A stretch of DNA of 42,438 nucleotides, taken from contig CABYIF010000011.1 of the NCBI GenBank assembly GCA_902518985.1, positions 1 to 42,438 on the forward strand, read 5' to 3'. Below, one piece after another: positions 20,233-28,638 of this stretch (position 1 is the stretch's first letter; each line of letters begins with the position of its first letter). Source of the DNA: an uncultured Alphaproteobacteria bacterium. GTDB taxonomy: Bacteria; Pseudomonadota; Alphaproteobacteria; HIMB59; GCA-002718135. The notes beneath the pieces were generated by a model. The model worked only from the letters and a program-made list of their open reading frames with translations, was not told where the DNA came from and ran no database searches. The position numbers were made by a program, and so were the translations under genes.

Positions 20233-21936
20233 ATGGATAAATTTGTTTCTCAAACAGAAACTTCTCTAAAAAAAAAGAAGAGAAGATGGTCGCCTAAAGG
20301 AAGACAAGTTGATGATAATTACTTAAATGAGGTCTCCAAACTATTTATTGGAACGAAATTTAAACGTGATGAACTGATTGAATATTTACATATATTGCAA
20401 GACAACTTTGGAGTCTTATTTGATAAGCATCTCGTAGCCCTGTCAATTTTAACAAATTTACCACTTACTGAAATTTATGAAGTAGCAACATTCTATGCAC
20501 ATTTTAACATAGTAAAAAATAGTGAAAATTATAATCCCATCAAAGTTGTAAGAGTGTGTGAAAGTTTGACATGTGAGCTGTTTGGTGCACATAAGTTACT
20601 TAAAGATCTAAAAAATTTACAAGATCAAAACATTAAAGTTGTGCCTGGTCCATGTATGGGAAGATGTCAGGTTGCTCCTACAGTATGTGTTGGTAAAAAT
20701 TATGTCGATAGAGCTAATCTAACAGATGTAAAAAAGACAATAGAAGATAAAAAATTTGATCCAATTATTCCAAAATACATAGATCTTAATGAATACAAAA
20801 AAAAAGGTGGTTATTCAGTTTCTGCTAAGATTAAAAATGAGGAAATTACTAAAAAAGAAATATTGTATGCATTAAATGAAAGTGGCTTAAAGGGTAAGGG
20901 AGGTGCTGGTTTTCCTACTGGAAAAAAATGGGAAATTGTCTCCAGCTACAAAGGTCAAAAATTTGTTGCTGTAAATGGTGATGAAGGTGAGCCAGGTACT
21001 TTCAAAGATAGGTCATATCTTGAGAGAGATCCGCATAGATTTTTGGAAGGGGCATTAATTGCATCTAGTTTCATTAATGCTGATAAAGTATATATTTATA
21101 TGAGGGATGAATATCCAGCGGTTATTAAAATTTTAAATGATGAAATAATGAAATTAGAAAAAGAATATATAATTCCTAAAAATCATTTCATAGTTAGAAG
21201 AGGAGCTGGCGCATATATTTGTGGTGAAGAATCTGCAATGATTGAAAGTATTGAAGGCAAACGAGGCCTTCCAAGACATAGACCGCCTTATGTTGCGGAA
21301 ATAGGGTTATTTGGACGCCCAACATTAACTAATAATTTGGAAACACTATACTGGATCAGAGATATAATTGAAAAAGGACCAAAATGGTTTGCCAATCAGG
21401 GTTATAGTGGAAAAAAAGGTTTTCATAGTTTTTCAGTTTCTGGCCATGTAAAAACGCCAGGAGTAAAAGTCGCACCTGCAGGAATTACAATCCAAGAGTT
21501 AATTGATAATTATTGTGATGGTATGGAAGAAGGACATGTATTCAAGGGATATCTTCCTGGTGGAGCTTCAGGTGGAATTTTACCTGCCTCAATGAATAAT
21601 ATTCCCTTAGATTATGGTTCCAAAGAATTAACTGAAGCCGGATGTTTTCTTGGATCTGCAGCAATAGTTGTTTTATCTGATAAAGATAATATTAAGGATG
21701 TGGCACTAAATTTACTTAGATTTTTTGAGGAAGAAAGTTGTGGTCAATGTACACCATGCAGGGCTGGAACTGAAAAAACAGTTAAACTTATGAGAGAAAA
21801 AAATTGGAATAAAGAAAAGTTAGCAGATTTATCACAAGTTATGTCTCAAGCTTCAATTTGTGGATTAGGCCAAGCTGCAACTAATCCACTGAACTCGGTT
21901 CTTAAATATTTTGACAACGAGATTACGTATGAGTGA
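20233..21936 (+). CDS. fdsB: NAD-dependent formate dehydrogenase, fused gamma-beta subunit (FdsG-FdsB, NuoE-NuoF like)
   Basis: Diaphorase part of a soluble NAD-linked formate dehydrogenase, passing electrons from iron-sulfur centres through FMN to NAD+. Residues 1-150 form a NuoE-like [2Fe-2S] thioredoxin fold with ligands Cys 109, 114, 141 and 145. The rest is NuoF-like: FMN/NADH site GLKGKGGAGFPTG near 218, NGDEGEPGTFKDR near 248, and a [4Fe-4S] site with Cys 503, 506, 509 and 543. In Rhodobacter- and Cupriavidus-type enzymes gamma and beta are separate genes; here they are one 567-residue chain with a linker near 160-195. The 3' end overlaps fdsA by 8 bases. Electron bifurcation cannot be judged from sequence. 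Confidence 0.94.
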   Translation: MDKFVSQTETSLKKKKRRWSPKGRQVDDNYLNEVSKLFIGTKFKRDELIEYLHILQDNFGVLFDKHLVALSILTNLPLTEIYEVATFYAHFNIVKNSENYNPIKVVRVCESLTCELFGAHKLLKDLKNLQDQNIKVVPGPCMGRCQVAPTVCVGKNYVDRANLTDVKKTIEDKKFDPIIPKYIDLNEYKKKGGYSVSAKIKNEEITKKEILYALNESGLKGKGGAGFPTGKKWEIVSSYKGQKFVAVNGDEGEPGTFKDRSYLERDPHRFLEGALIASSFINADKVYIYMRDEYPAVIKILNDEIMKLEKEYIIPKNHFIVRRGAGAYICGEESAMIESIEGKRGLPRHRPPYVAEIGLFGRPTLTNNLETLYWIRDIIEKGPKWFANQGYSGKKGFHSFSVSGHVKTPGVKVAPAGITIQELIDNYCDGMEEGHVFKGYLPGGASGGILPASMNNIPLDYGSKELTEAGCFLGSAAIVVLSDKDNIKDVALNLLRFFEEESCGQCTPCRAGTEKTVKLMREKNWNKEKLADLSQVMSQASICGLGQAATNPLNSVLKYFDNEITYE

Positions 21937-24682
21937 AAATAAAATTAAGTTTTATTTAAACAATAAAAAGGTTGAAGCCAATCAAGAAGAAACAATTTGG
22001 CAGGTTGCAAATAGACTAGGAACTGAAATACCACATTTATGTTATGCTAATAAACCAGGTTACAGAGCAGATGGAAATTGCAGAGCCTGTATGGTTGAAA
22101 TTGAGGGTGAAAGGGTACTTGCAGCATCTTGTATTAGAAAACCAACTAATGAAATGAGGGTAAATACATCTTCAGAAAAGGCAAAAAAGTCAAGAGAACT
22201 TGTTTTTGAATTACTATTGTCAGATCAACCGGAGAGAAATATTGCTCATGATGATCAGTCTAAATTTTGGAATTGGATTGACAAAGTAGAAGTAAAAGAA
22301 AGCAGGTTTCCTAAAAAAACACCATGTCAATCTGATACATCACACCCAAGTATGGCTGTAAACTTAGACGCATGCATTCAGTGTAACCTATGTGTAAGAG
22401 CTTGTAGGGAAGTTCAAGTTAATGATGTTATTGGAATGGCTTATAGAGGGGAAAATTCTAAAATTGTTTTTGATTTTGATGATCCGATGGGAGACAGTAC
22501 ATGCGTTGCTTGTGGAGAATGTGTTCAAGCTTGCCCAACAGGAGCTCTTATGCCTGCTTCAGTTGTTGATAAACATGGTATTGGGCATAGTAATGTAGAT
22601 AAAAAAGTTAATAGTATTTGCCCATATTGTGGTGTTGGATGTCAAATTGAATACAATGTTAAAGATAATAAAATTAAATATGTTAATGGAATTGATGGAC
22701 CAGCAAATAAGAATAGACTTTGTGTTAAGGGAAGATTTGGTTTCGATTATGTAAATAATCCAGAAAGGTTAACAAAACCATTAATTAGAATCAAAGATAA
22801 AAAGAAAGATCTACATCCTAGTATTAATTTTGCAAATATTCATGAATATTTCAGAGAAGTTTCTTGGGAGGAGGCAATTAATTATGCAGCAGAGGGTTTT
22901 TTAGAATTAAAGAAAAAAAGAAATGGGAAAAGCAATCTAGCTGGCTTTGGATCAGCTAAGTGCTCAAATGAAGAGGCCTATTTATTTCAAAAGCTCATAA
23001 GAACTGGTTTTAACACAAACAATGTTGATCATTGTACTCGACTTTGTCATGCTTCATCGGTAGCTGCATTGTTAGAAACGATTGGCTCAGGTGCTGTTAC
23101 AGCTCCTTTTTATGAAGTTGAACATTCTGATGTAATAATCGTAATTGGTGCTAACCCTACTGAAAATCATCCAGTCGCAGCAACTTTTTTTAAAAATGCA
23201 GCTAAAAAAGGATCAAAGCTTATTGTTATGGATCCTCGTGGCCATGCATTAAAAAAACACGCAACTCATATGTTACAGTTCAAGCCAGGTTCTGATGTGG
23301 CGTTACTTAATGCAATTATGAATGTAATTATTGAAGAAAATTTATTTAACACTGAATATATAAAAAAACAAACTGAAGGTTTTGACAAACTAAAAAAACA
23401 TTTAAAAAATTACTCTCCTGATATTATGGAAAACGAAACAGGTATTCCTGCTGATCTAATAAGGGAGGTCGCGCGTTTATATGCTAATACCGATAAAGGT
23501 ATAATTTTTTGGGGAATGGGAGTTTCACAACATGTACATGGTACAGATAATGCAAGATGTTTAATTTCATTAGCTTTAATGACTGGAAATGTTGGAAAAA
23601 GAGGTGCTGGCTTACATCCATTAAGAGGACAAAACAATGTTCAAGGCGCCTCTGACGCAGGATTAATACCAATGATGTATCCAGATTATCAGCTGGTAGA
23701 AAAAAATAATAATAAAGATTTTTTTGAAAAATTTTGGAATACTCCATTAGACGATAAAAAAGGCTTAACTGTAGTCGAAATAATGGATGCAATACATGAA
23801 AAAACAATAAAGGGAATGTATATTCTTGGAGAAAATCCAGCAATGTCAGATCCTGACCTTAATCATGCTAGGGAAGCATTACAAATGTTAGACCATTTAG
23901 TAGTTCAAGATATTTTTCTTACTGAAACAGCAACTTATGCCGATGTTATTTTCCCAGCTTCTGCATGGCCTGAAAAAAATGGAACCGCAACAAATACAAA
24001 TAGACAAGTACAAATGGGAAGAAAAGCTATTGACGCGCCTGGGTATGCCAAAGAAGATTGGTGGATTACTAATGAGTTAGGAAAAAAAATGGGTTTAGAT
24101 TGGAATTATAATCATCCAAAAGATATTTATGATGAAATGGCCTTAACAATGCCCTCATTAAATAATATTTCTTGGGATAGGCTTAATAATGAAAATTCAG
24201 TTACATACCCAAGTAAATCACCAACAACTCCTGGAGAAGAAATAGTTTTTGGTGATAAATTTCCAAATGCAACTGGTAAAGGTAAGTTTGTTCCAGCAAG
24301 TGTGACATCACCAAACGAAGTCCCCGATAGGGATTTTGAGATGATTTTAACCACAGGAAGACAATTAGAGCACTGGCATACAGGAGCAATGACAAGAAAG
24401 GCATCAAATCTTGATGCTATTGAACCAGAACCATCAGTGTCTATTTCACCAAGTGATATATTAAAAAATGATATGAAACCTGGTGACAAAATAAAAGTCT
24501 CAACAAGAAGAGGGTCACTAAATATAAGAATTAGACAAGACAGAGCAATTCCTGAGGGCGTTATATTTATACCTTTTTGTTACAACGAAGCTGCGGCAAA
24601 TCTTTTAACCAATCCAGCATTAGATCCTTATGGGAAAATTCCTGAATTTAAATATTGTGCTGCAAAAATTGAGAAGTTATAA
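21929..24682 (+). CDS. fdsA: Formate dehydrogenase catalytic alpha subunit FdsA
   Basis: Catalytic subunit oxidising formate to CO2 at a bis-MGD molybdenum (or tungsten) centre. Domains in order: N-terminal [2Fe-2S] ferredoxin (Cys 38, 51, 54, 68), a NuoG-like linker, two [4Fe-4S] clusters (Cys 149/152/155/159 and Cys 192/195/198/202), then the molybdopterin domain with its own [4Fe-4S] (Cys 231, 234, 238, 265). The metal-ligand Cys 373 lies in RLCHASS, next to His 374, so this is a cysteine rather than selenocysteine enzyme. A C-terminal dinucleotide-binding domain follows. The ATG chosen, giving 917 residues, overlaps the fused fdsG-fdsB gene by 8 bases; a TTG 18 bases earlier is less likely. 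No FdsD-like delta subunit gene follows. Confidence 0.95.
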   Translation: MSENKIKFYLNNKKVEANQEETIWQVANRLGTEIPHLCYANKPGYRADGNCRACMVEIEGERVLAASCIRKPTNEMRVNTSSEKAKKSRELVFELLLSDQPERNIAHDDQSKFWNWIDKVEVKESRFPKKTPCQSDTSHPSMAVNLDACIQCNLCVRACREVQVNDVIGMAYRGENSKIVFDFDDPMGDSTCVACGECVQACPTGALMPASVVDKHGIGHSNVDKKVNSICPYCGVGCQIEYNVKDNKIKYVNGIDGPANKNRLCVKGRFGFDYVNNPERLTKPLIRIKDKKKDLHPSINFANIHEYFREVSWEEAINYAAEGFLELKKKRNGKSNLAGFGSAKCSNEEAYLFQKLIRTGFNTNNVDHCTRLCHASSVAALLETIGSGAVTAPFYEVEHSDVIIVIGANPTENHPVAATFFKNAAKKGSKLIVMDPRGHALKKHATHMLQFKPGSDVALLNAIMNVIIEENLFNTEYIKKQTEGFDKLKKHLKNYSPDIMENETGIPADLIREVARLYANTDKGIIFWGMGVSQHVHGTDNARCLISLALMTGNVGKRGAGLHPLRGQNNVQGASDAGLIPMMYPDYQLVEKNNNKDFFEKFWNTPLDDKKGLTVVEIMDAIHEKTIKGMYILGENPAMSDPDLNHAREALQMLDHLVVQDIFLTETATYADVIFPASAWPEKNGTATNTNRQVQMGRKAIDAPGYAKEDWWITNELGKKMGLDWNYNHPKDIYDEMALTMPSLNNISWDRLNNENSVTYPSKSPTTPGEEIVFGDKFPNATGKGKFVPASVTSPNEVPDRDFEMILTTGRQLEHWHTGAMTRKASNLDAIEPEPSVSISPSDILKNDMKPGDKIKVSTRRGSLNIRIRQDRAIPEGVIFIPFCYNEAAANLLTNPALDPYGKIPEFKYCAAKIEKL

Positions 24683-24688
24683 ATAATT

Positions 24689-24811
24689 ATGATAAAAAAA
24701 ATAATAATAGTTGTATTTCTAGCTTTCAGTCCAATTACTGCATGCTCTACATTAAGTGAAATTAATGAGAGAGTTAAAGGTGATGGAGTACCTTATATTC
24801 CTGGTATTTAG
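24689..24811 (+). CDS. Predicted 40-residue lipoprotein
   Basis: A short frame 6 bp behind fdsA with an ATG start: Met-Ile-Lys-Lys, a hydrophobic run of about 13 residues, then the lipobox-like ITAC at 16-19 with Cys 19 as the lipidation site. The mature part is only about 22 residues, STLSEINERVKGDGVPYIPGI. The combination of charged N-terminus, hydrophobic core and lipobox is the standard lipoprotein signal and unlikely by chance, but the frame is short. There is no clear ribosome site beyond weak purines; translation may depend on the upstream gene. I do not recognise the protein. It does not resemble FdsD. Confidence 0.65.
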   Translation: MIKKIIIVVFLAFSPITACSTLSEINERVKGDGVPYIPGI

Positions 24812-24861
24812 ATTATAAAATTCTTGTTGATTTTTTAATTTAATTGTAAATGCAATTATCC

Positions 24862-24937
<76 letters not shown>

Positions 24938-24953
24938 TCAAAAGTTTATTTAG

Positions 24954-25715
24954 CTAAATTTTATAGTATTCATGCAGAGCTATCGAGGTAGCATTAGAAA
25001 CATTTAAGCTGTCTATTTGAAATTTAGATACATCCTGAGTTTTTAGTTTTACAAAAATATCACATTCTTTTTTAATTAAATCTCTTATGCCCTTACCCTC
25101 TGAACCAAAAACTAAAACTGATTTTTTCTCAAATTTTAAATCTGATTTACTATTACTTGAACCATCAAATCCATAAATCCAGTAACCTTTTTTCTTAAAA
25201 TTTAATAAACTTCTCCTTATATTTGTTTCTTTAAAGTAATTAACTATCTCAGCTGCTCCCGAGGCAGCTTTTAATAATGATGGAGTTAGTTCTGGGGAAT
25301 TATCTTTTGAGACAACTATACCTTTGCAATCAAATAATGCACACGATCTCATAATTGAACCTATGTTTTGCGGATCTGTAATTTGATCCAACACTAAAAT
25401 TATTGATTTATTTTTTTTATTTTCAATTTGTAAGAATTCTTCCAATGAGGGTCTTAGAAAATCTTCAGTAATTAGTACAACACCCTGTGTTGACTGCTCA
25501 TTTCCGAACAGTTTCTTAAATTGTTTTTGATCAAGAAGTTTAATTTTTTTGATGTTAGATTTAAATTTTTCTATGGGAAAATTAATATTTTCTTGTAAAA
25601 TCAACTCTTTATGAGTTCTTTTTTTGTTTAAAAGAGCAGCTTTGACTGAATGAATTCCAAAAATTACTTGGTTTTTTGATGTTTTATTTGGATTTTTGGA
25701 GTATTTTTTACTCAT
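24954..25715 (-). CDS. rlmB: 23S rRNA 2'-O-ribose methyltransferase RlmB (TrmH/SpoU family)
   Basis: Methylates the 2'-O of G2251 in 23S rRNA in E. coli. An N-terminal substrate-binding domain starts with IFGIHSVKAALLN near 19, and the SpoU domain shows its three motifs: LDQITDPQNIGSIMRS near 109, VFGSEGKGI near 201 and SLNVSNATSIALHEY at the C-terminus. Length 253 fits RlmB. It is the only minus-strand gene of this region, lying between tRNA-Thr and tRNA-Tyr, an order retained in many alphaproteobacteria. TrmH is the alternative, but the N-terminal domain and context favour RlmB. Confidence 0.92.
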   Translation of the reverse strand: MSKKYSKNPNKTSKNQVIFGIHSVKAALLNKKRTHKELILQENINFPIEKFKSNIKKIKLLDQKQFKKLFGNEQSTQGVVLITEDFLRPSLEEFLQIENKKNKSIILVLDQITDPQNIGSIMRSCALFDCKGIVVSKDNSPELTPSLLKAASGAAEIVNYFKETNIRRSLLNFKKKGYWIYGFDGSSNSKSDLKFEKKSVLVFGSEGKGIRDLIKKECDIFVKLKTQDVSKFQIDSLNVSNATSIALHEYYKI

Positions 25716-25801
25716 TTTACTATATCACAGATTTATTCAATAAATACAATCTAGATATATACAAATTAGCAATTTTTGTCTAAAAGGCCGTTGCTTTAAC
25801 G

Positions 25802-25815
25802 AATATACGTATATT
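25802..25815. repeat. 14-bp perfect palindrome upstream of the tRNA-Tyr operon
   Basis: AATATACGTATATT reads the same on both strands. It lies in the 170-bp gap between the divergent rlmB and tRNA-Tyr genes, about 26 bp before the TTGACA box. It could be a protein-binding site or chance in AT-rich DNA. Confidence 0.5.
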
Positions 25816-25840
25816 GCAAAGGTGAGGTTGCTGTTTTAGA

Positions 25841-25869
25841 TTGACATATGTACTAATTTATTAGTATTT
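25841..25869 (+). promoter_or_regulatory. Likely sigma-70 promoter of the tRNA-Tyr/Gly-tuf operon
   Basis: A perfect TTGACA -35 box (25841-25846) is followed after 17-18 bp by a weak -10 (GTATTT or TATTTG), ending about 17 bp before the tRNA-Tyr gene. The perfect -35 ahead of a translation operon supports the call; the weak -10 leaves doubt. Confidence 0.6.
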
Positions 25870-25885
25870 GCCAGTTTCTTCATAT

Positions 25886-25971
25886 GGAGGGGTGGTCGAG
25901 TGGTTAAAGGCAGCGGACTGTAAATCCGCCCGCGTGAGCGTACGTAGGTTCGAATCCTACCCCCTCCACCA
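25886..25971 (+). tRNA. tRNA-Tyr (anticodon GUA)
   Basis: An 86-base class II tRNA with long variable arm, acceptor stem GGAGGGG/CCCCTCC, T-arm GTTCGAATC, discriminator A and encoded CCA. The anticodon GTA is at 25920-25922. Confidence 0.97.
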
Positions 25972-26030
25972 AAATGGAGGTATAAGGATTAAAGCAAAAA
26001 AGTTGAGTGTGTGAAGCAGTCAGTTTAGTT

Positions 26031-26104
26031 GCGGGTGTAGCTTAGTGGTAAAGCTCCAGCCTTCCAAGCTGGCTACGAGGGTTCGATTCCCTTCACCCGC
26101 TCCA
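26031..26104 (+). tRNA. tRNA-Gly (anticodon UCC)
   Basis: A 74-base tRNA with acceptor stem GCGGGTG/CACCCGC, T-arm GTTCGATTC, discriminator T and encoded CCA. The anticodon TCC is at 26063-26065. It lies 28 bp upstream of tuf and is likely processed from the same transcript. Confidence 0.97.
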
Positions 26105-26132
26105 TAACAAAAAAATTATTGGGGTAAAAAAA

Positions 26133-27323
26133 ATGGCTAAAGCAAAATTCGAGAGAAATAAACCGCATTGTAATATCGGTACCGTAGGTCACGTTGACCA
26201 TGGTAAAACTACATTAACAGCAGCTATCACAAAAGTTTTAGCTGAATCAGGTGGGGCAGAATTTACTGCTTATGATCAAATTGACAAAGCACCTGAAGAA
26301 AAAGAACGTGGTATTACAATTTCAACTGCGCATGTTGAATATGAAACAGATTCTAGACACTATGCTCACGTAGACTGTCCTGGTCACGCTGACTATGTTA
26401 AGAACATGATAACTGGTGCCGCACAAATGGATGGAGCAATACTTGTTGTTAACGCAGCTGATGGACCAATGCCTCAAACTAGAGAACATATTTTATTAGC
26501 AAGACAGGTTGGCGTTCCTGCCCTAGTTGTCTATATGAATAAAGTTGATCAAGTAGACGATAAAGAATTAATTGACTTAGTTGAAATGGAAGTTAGAGAG
26601 CTACTAACTTCATATGAGTTTCCTGGTGATACTACCCCTATCATTAAAGGATCAGCTCTTGCCGCTGTTGAAGGTCGTGATGATGAAATTGGAAAAAATT
26701 CTATCATGGAATTAATGAAGGCAGTCGACGAACATATACCACAACCTGACAGACCTAAAGATAAACCTTTCTTAATGCCCGTTGAAGATGTTTTCTCAAT
26801 TTCAGGCAGAGGAACAGTTGTTACTGGTAGAATAGAGCAAGGTATAATTAAAGTAGGAGAAGAAATTGAAATACTCGGAATTAGAGATGCTCAAAAGACA
26901 ACTTGTACTGGAGTTGAAATGTTTAGAAAACTATTAGATTCTGGTGAAGCTGGAGATAACGTAGGTGTTTTATTAAGAGGTACAAAAAGAGAAGAGGTTG
27001 AGAGAGGCCAAGTCTTAGCTGTACCAGGTTCAATTAAACCTCACACAAAATTTAAAGCTGAGGCCTATGTGCTCAAAAAGGAAGAGGGAGGAAGACATAC
27101 CCCTTTCTTCTCTAATTATAGACCTCAATTTTATTTTAGAACGACTGATGTAACTGGAACCATTAAACTTCCTGAGGGAACAGAAATGGTAATGCCTGGT
27201 GATAATATTGCTATGGAAGTTACTCTTTTGTCACCTATTGCAATGGATAAAGGATTAAAATTTGCAATTAGGGAAGGTGGCAGAACAGTAGGTGCTGGAG
27301 TTGTTGCTGAAATTATTGAATAG
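26133..27323 (+). CDS. tuf: Elongation factor Tu
   Basis: GTPase that brings aminoacyl-tRNA to the ribosome. The G1 loop GHVDHGKT near 19, DCPGHADY near 81 and NKVDQVD near 136 are intact, and the three-domain length of 396 is standard. Codon choice is visibly more C/G-rich at third positions than in neighbouring metabolic genes, as expected for a highly expressed gene. It stands in the tufB-type location between tRNA-Gly and tRNA-Trp/secE; no second copy occurs at the fusA-rpsJ junction. Confidence 0.99.
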   Translation: MAKAKFERNKPHCNIGTVGHVDHGKTTLTAAITKVLAESGGAEFTAYDQIDKAPEEKERGITISTAHVEYETDSRHYAHVDCPGHADYVKNMITGAAQMDGAILVVNAADGPMPQTREHILLARQVGVPALVVYMNKVDQVDDKELIDLVEMEVRELLTSYEFPGDTTPIIKGSALAAVEGRDDEIGKNSIMELMKAVDEHIPQPDRPKDKPFLMPVEDVFSISGRGTVVTGRIEQGIIKVGEEIEILGIRDAQKTTCTGVEMFRKLLDSGEAGDNVGVLLRGTKREEVERGQVLAVPGSIKPHTKFKAEAYVLKKEEGGRHTPFFSNYRPQFYFRTTDVTGTIKLPEGTEMVMPGDNIAMEVTLLSPIAMDKGLKFAIREGGRTVGAGVVAEIIE

Positions 27324-27365
27324 TTTTAGAGACGGTCCTATTAGTTGAAACACATTTTACAATAA

Positions 27366-27441
27366 AGGAGTGTAGCTCAACTGGTAGAGCACCGGTCTCC
27401 AAAACCGGGGGCTGCGGGTTCAAGTCCTGCCACTCCTGCCA
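27366..27441 (+). tRNA. tRNA-Trp (anticodon CCA)
   Basis: A 76-base tRNA with acceptor stem AGGAGTG/CACTCCT, T-arm GTTCAAGTC, discriminator G and encoded CCA. The anticodon CCA is at 27399-27401. It lies between tuf and secE, the classic position. Confidence 0.97.
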
Positions 27442-27455
27442 AATTGAAAAAAAAT

Positions 27456-27671
27456 ATGAATATTGAAAAGAAAAAAACCTCGCCAGCTCTTTTTGTAAGA
27501 CAAGTTAGGCAAGAATTATTAAAAGTTACATGGCCTCAGAGAAGAGATACATTCATTTCATCTGCAATTGTAATAGCCTTGATAATTCTATTTTCTTTAT
27601 TTTTTTTGCTTACAGATCAAATTTGGTCTTTTTCAATAAAAAAAATTATTCAAATTGGATCAGGACTTTAA
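27456..27671 (+). CDS. secE: Protein translocase subunit SecE
   Basis: Essential small subunit of the SecYEG translocon in the inner membrane. At 71 residues from the chosen ATG it is the short single-helix form: the conserved amphipathic segment FVRQVRQELLKVTWPQRRD (14-32) is followed by one membrane helix (about 36-58). A TTG 12 bases earlier would add four residues and touches the tRNA-Trp 3' end, so the ATG is preferred. It begins 14 bp after tRNA-Trp and ends one base before the nusG start. Confidence 0.94.
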   Translation: MNIEKKKTSPALFVRQVRQELLKVTWPQRRDTFISSAIVIALIILFSLFFLLTDQIWSFSIKKIIQIGSGL

Positions 27672-27672
27672 T

Positions 27673-28206
27673 ATGTCAAAAACAAGATGGTATGTTTTGC
27701 ACGCTTATTCTGGATACGAAAAAAAGGTAGCTGACAGTATTATGGATCAAGCTCAAAAACTTGGAGTGCATGAACATATTGAAGACATATCTGTTCCTAC
27801 ACAAAATATCGTAGAAGTTAAAAGAGGTGTAAGAGTAAATACTGAAAGAAAAATTTTTCCTGGTTATATTTTAATTAAGATGAACTTAAATGATGATACT
27901 TGGCACATAATTAAAACTACTCCAAAACTAAGTGGGTTTCTTGGTAACAAAGGTAAACCAATACCTATTAGTAATTCTGAAGCAAAGAGAATATCTCAAC
28001 AAGTGGTTGATGGTGAAGAAAAAGTAAGACCGGCAATAATGTATGACATTGGTGAGCAGGTAAAGGTTATAGATGGTCCTTTTGCCTCATTTAATGGAGA
28101 AATAGAACAAATAGATGAAGATAAAGCTAGATTAAGAGTAGCAGTATCTATATTTGGGAGATCAACTCCTGTTGATTTGGAATATTCACAAGTAGAGAAG
28201 GTTTAA
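27673..28206 (+). CDS. nusG: Transcription termination/antitermination factor NusG
   Basis: Binds RNA polymerase and links it with Rho or the ribosome. The NGN domain (RWYVLHAYSGYEKKVADS at the N-terminus; FPGYILIKM near 55) and the C-terminal KOW domain (VKVIDGPFASFNGEIEQID near 128) are present. From the ATG chosen the length is 177, the usual value; an upstream in-frame TTG would overlap secE and is unlikely. rplK follows after 3 bp. Confidence 0.97.
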   Translation: MSKTRWYVLHAYSGYEKKVADSIMDQAQKLGVHEHIEDISVPTQNIVEVKRGVRVNTERKIFPGYILIKMNLNDDTWHIIKTTPKLSGFLGNKGKPIPISNSEAKRISQQVVDGEEKVRPAIMYDIGEQVKVIDGPFASFNGEIEQIDEDKARLRVAVSIFGRSTPVDLEYSQVEKV

Positions 28207-28209
28207 ATT

Positions 28210-28638
28210 ATGGCAAAAGAAATTTTAGGTTTAATAAAATTACAAATACCGGCAGGCGGAGCTAACCCATCCCCACCAGTTGGCCCTGCTCTCGGACAAA
28301 GAGGTTTAAACATCATGGATTTCTGTAAAGCTTTTAATGATAAAACAAAAAATATGGAAAAAGGAGCTCCTATTCCAGTTGTAATAACAGCTTATAAGGA
28401 TAGAAGTTTTGACTTTCAGACAAAACTGCCACCAGTAAGTTATTATCTAAAAAAAGCAGCTAAAATAAAAAAAGGTAATTCCACTCCAGGTAGATCATTA
28501 GTTGGTAAAGTTACAATATCTGACATTGAAAATATTGCTAAAGAAAAAATGGATGACTTGAACGCAATTGATTTAAAAGGAGCCGTTAATATGGTTAAAG
28601 GGTCCGCTGTCTCAATGGGTATGGAGGTAGTAAGTTAA
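28210..28638 (+). CDS. rplK: 50S ribosomal protein L11
   Basis: Part of the GTPase-associated centre on 23S rRNA. It shows the L11 signature [20 protein letters not shown] near 10-29 followed by [13 protein letters not shown], and the C-terminal RNA-binding domain. Length 142 is standard. Its stop shares a base with the rplA start (TAATG). Confidence 0.98.
   Translation: MAKEILGLIKLQIPAGGANPSPPVGPALGQRGLNIMDFCKAFNDKTKNMEKGAPIPVVITAYKDRSFDFQTKLPPVSYYLKKAAKIKKGNSTPGRSLVGKVTISDIENIAKEKMDDLNAIDLKGAVNMVKGSAVSMGMEVVS

Noticed and set aside
23484-24489. Several minus-strand open frames opposite fdsA
   Set aside because: fdsA is unambiguous over this stretch; the reverse frames have no ribosome sites, no family features and overlap each other.
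27530-27730. Plus-strand open frame overlapping secE and nusG
   Set aside because: It is an alternative frame across the secE-nusG junction; both real genes match their families fully.
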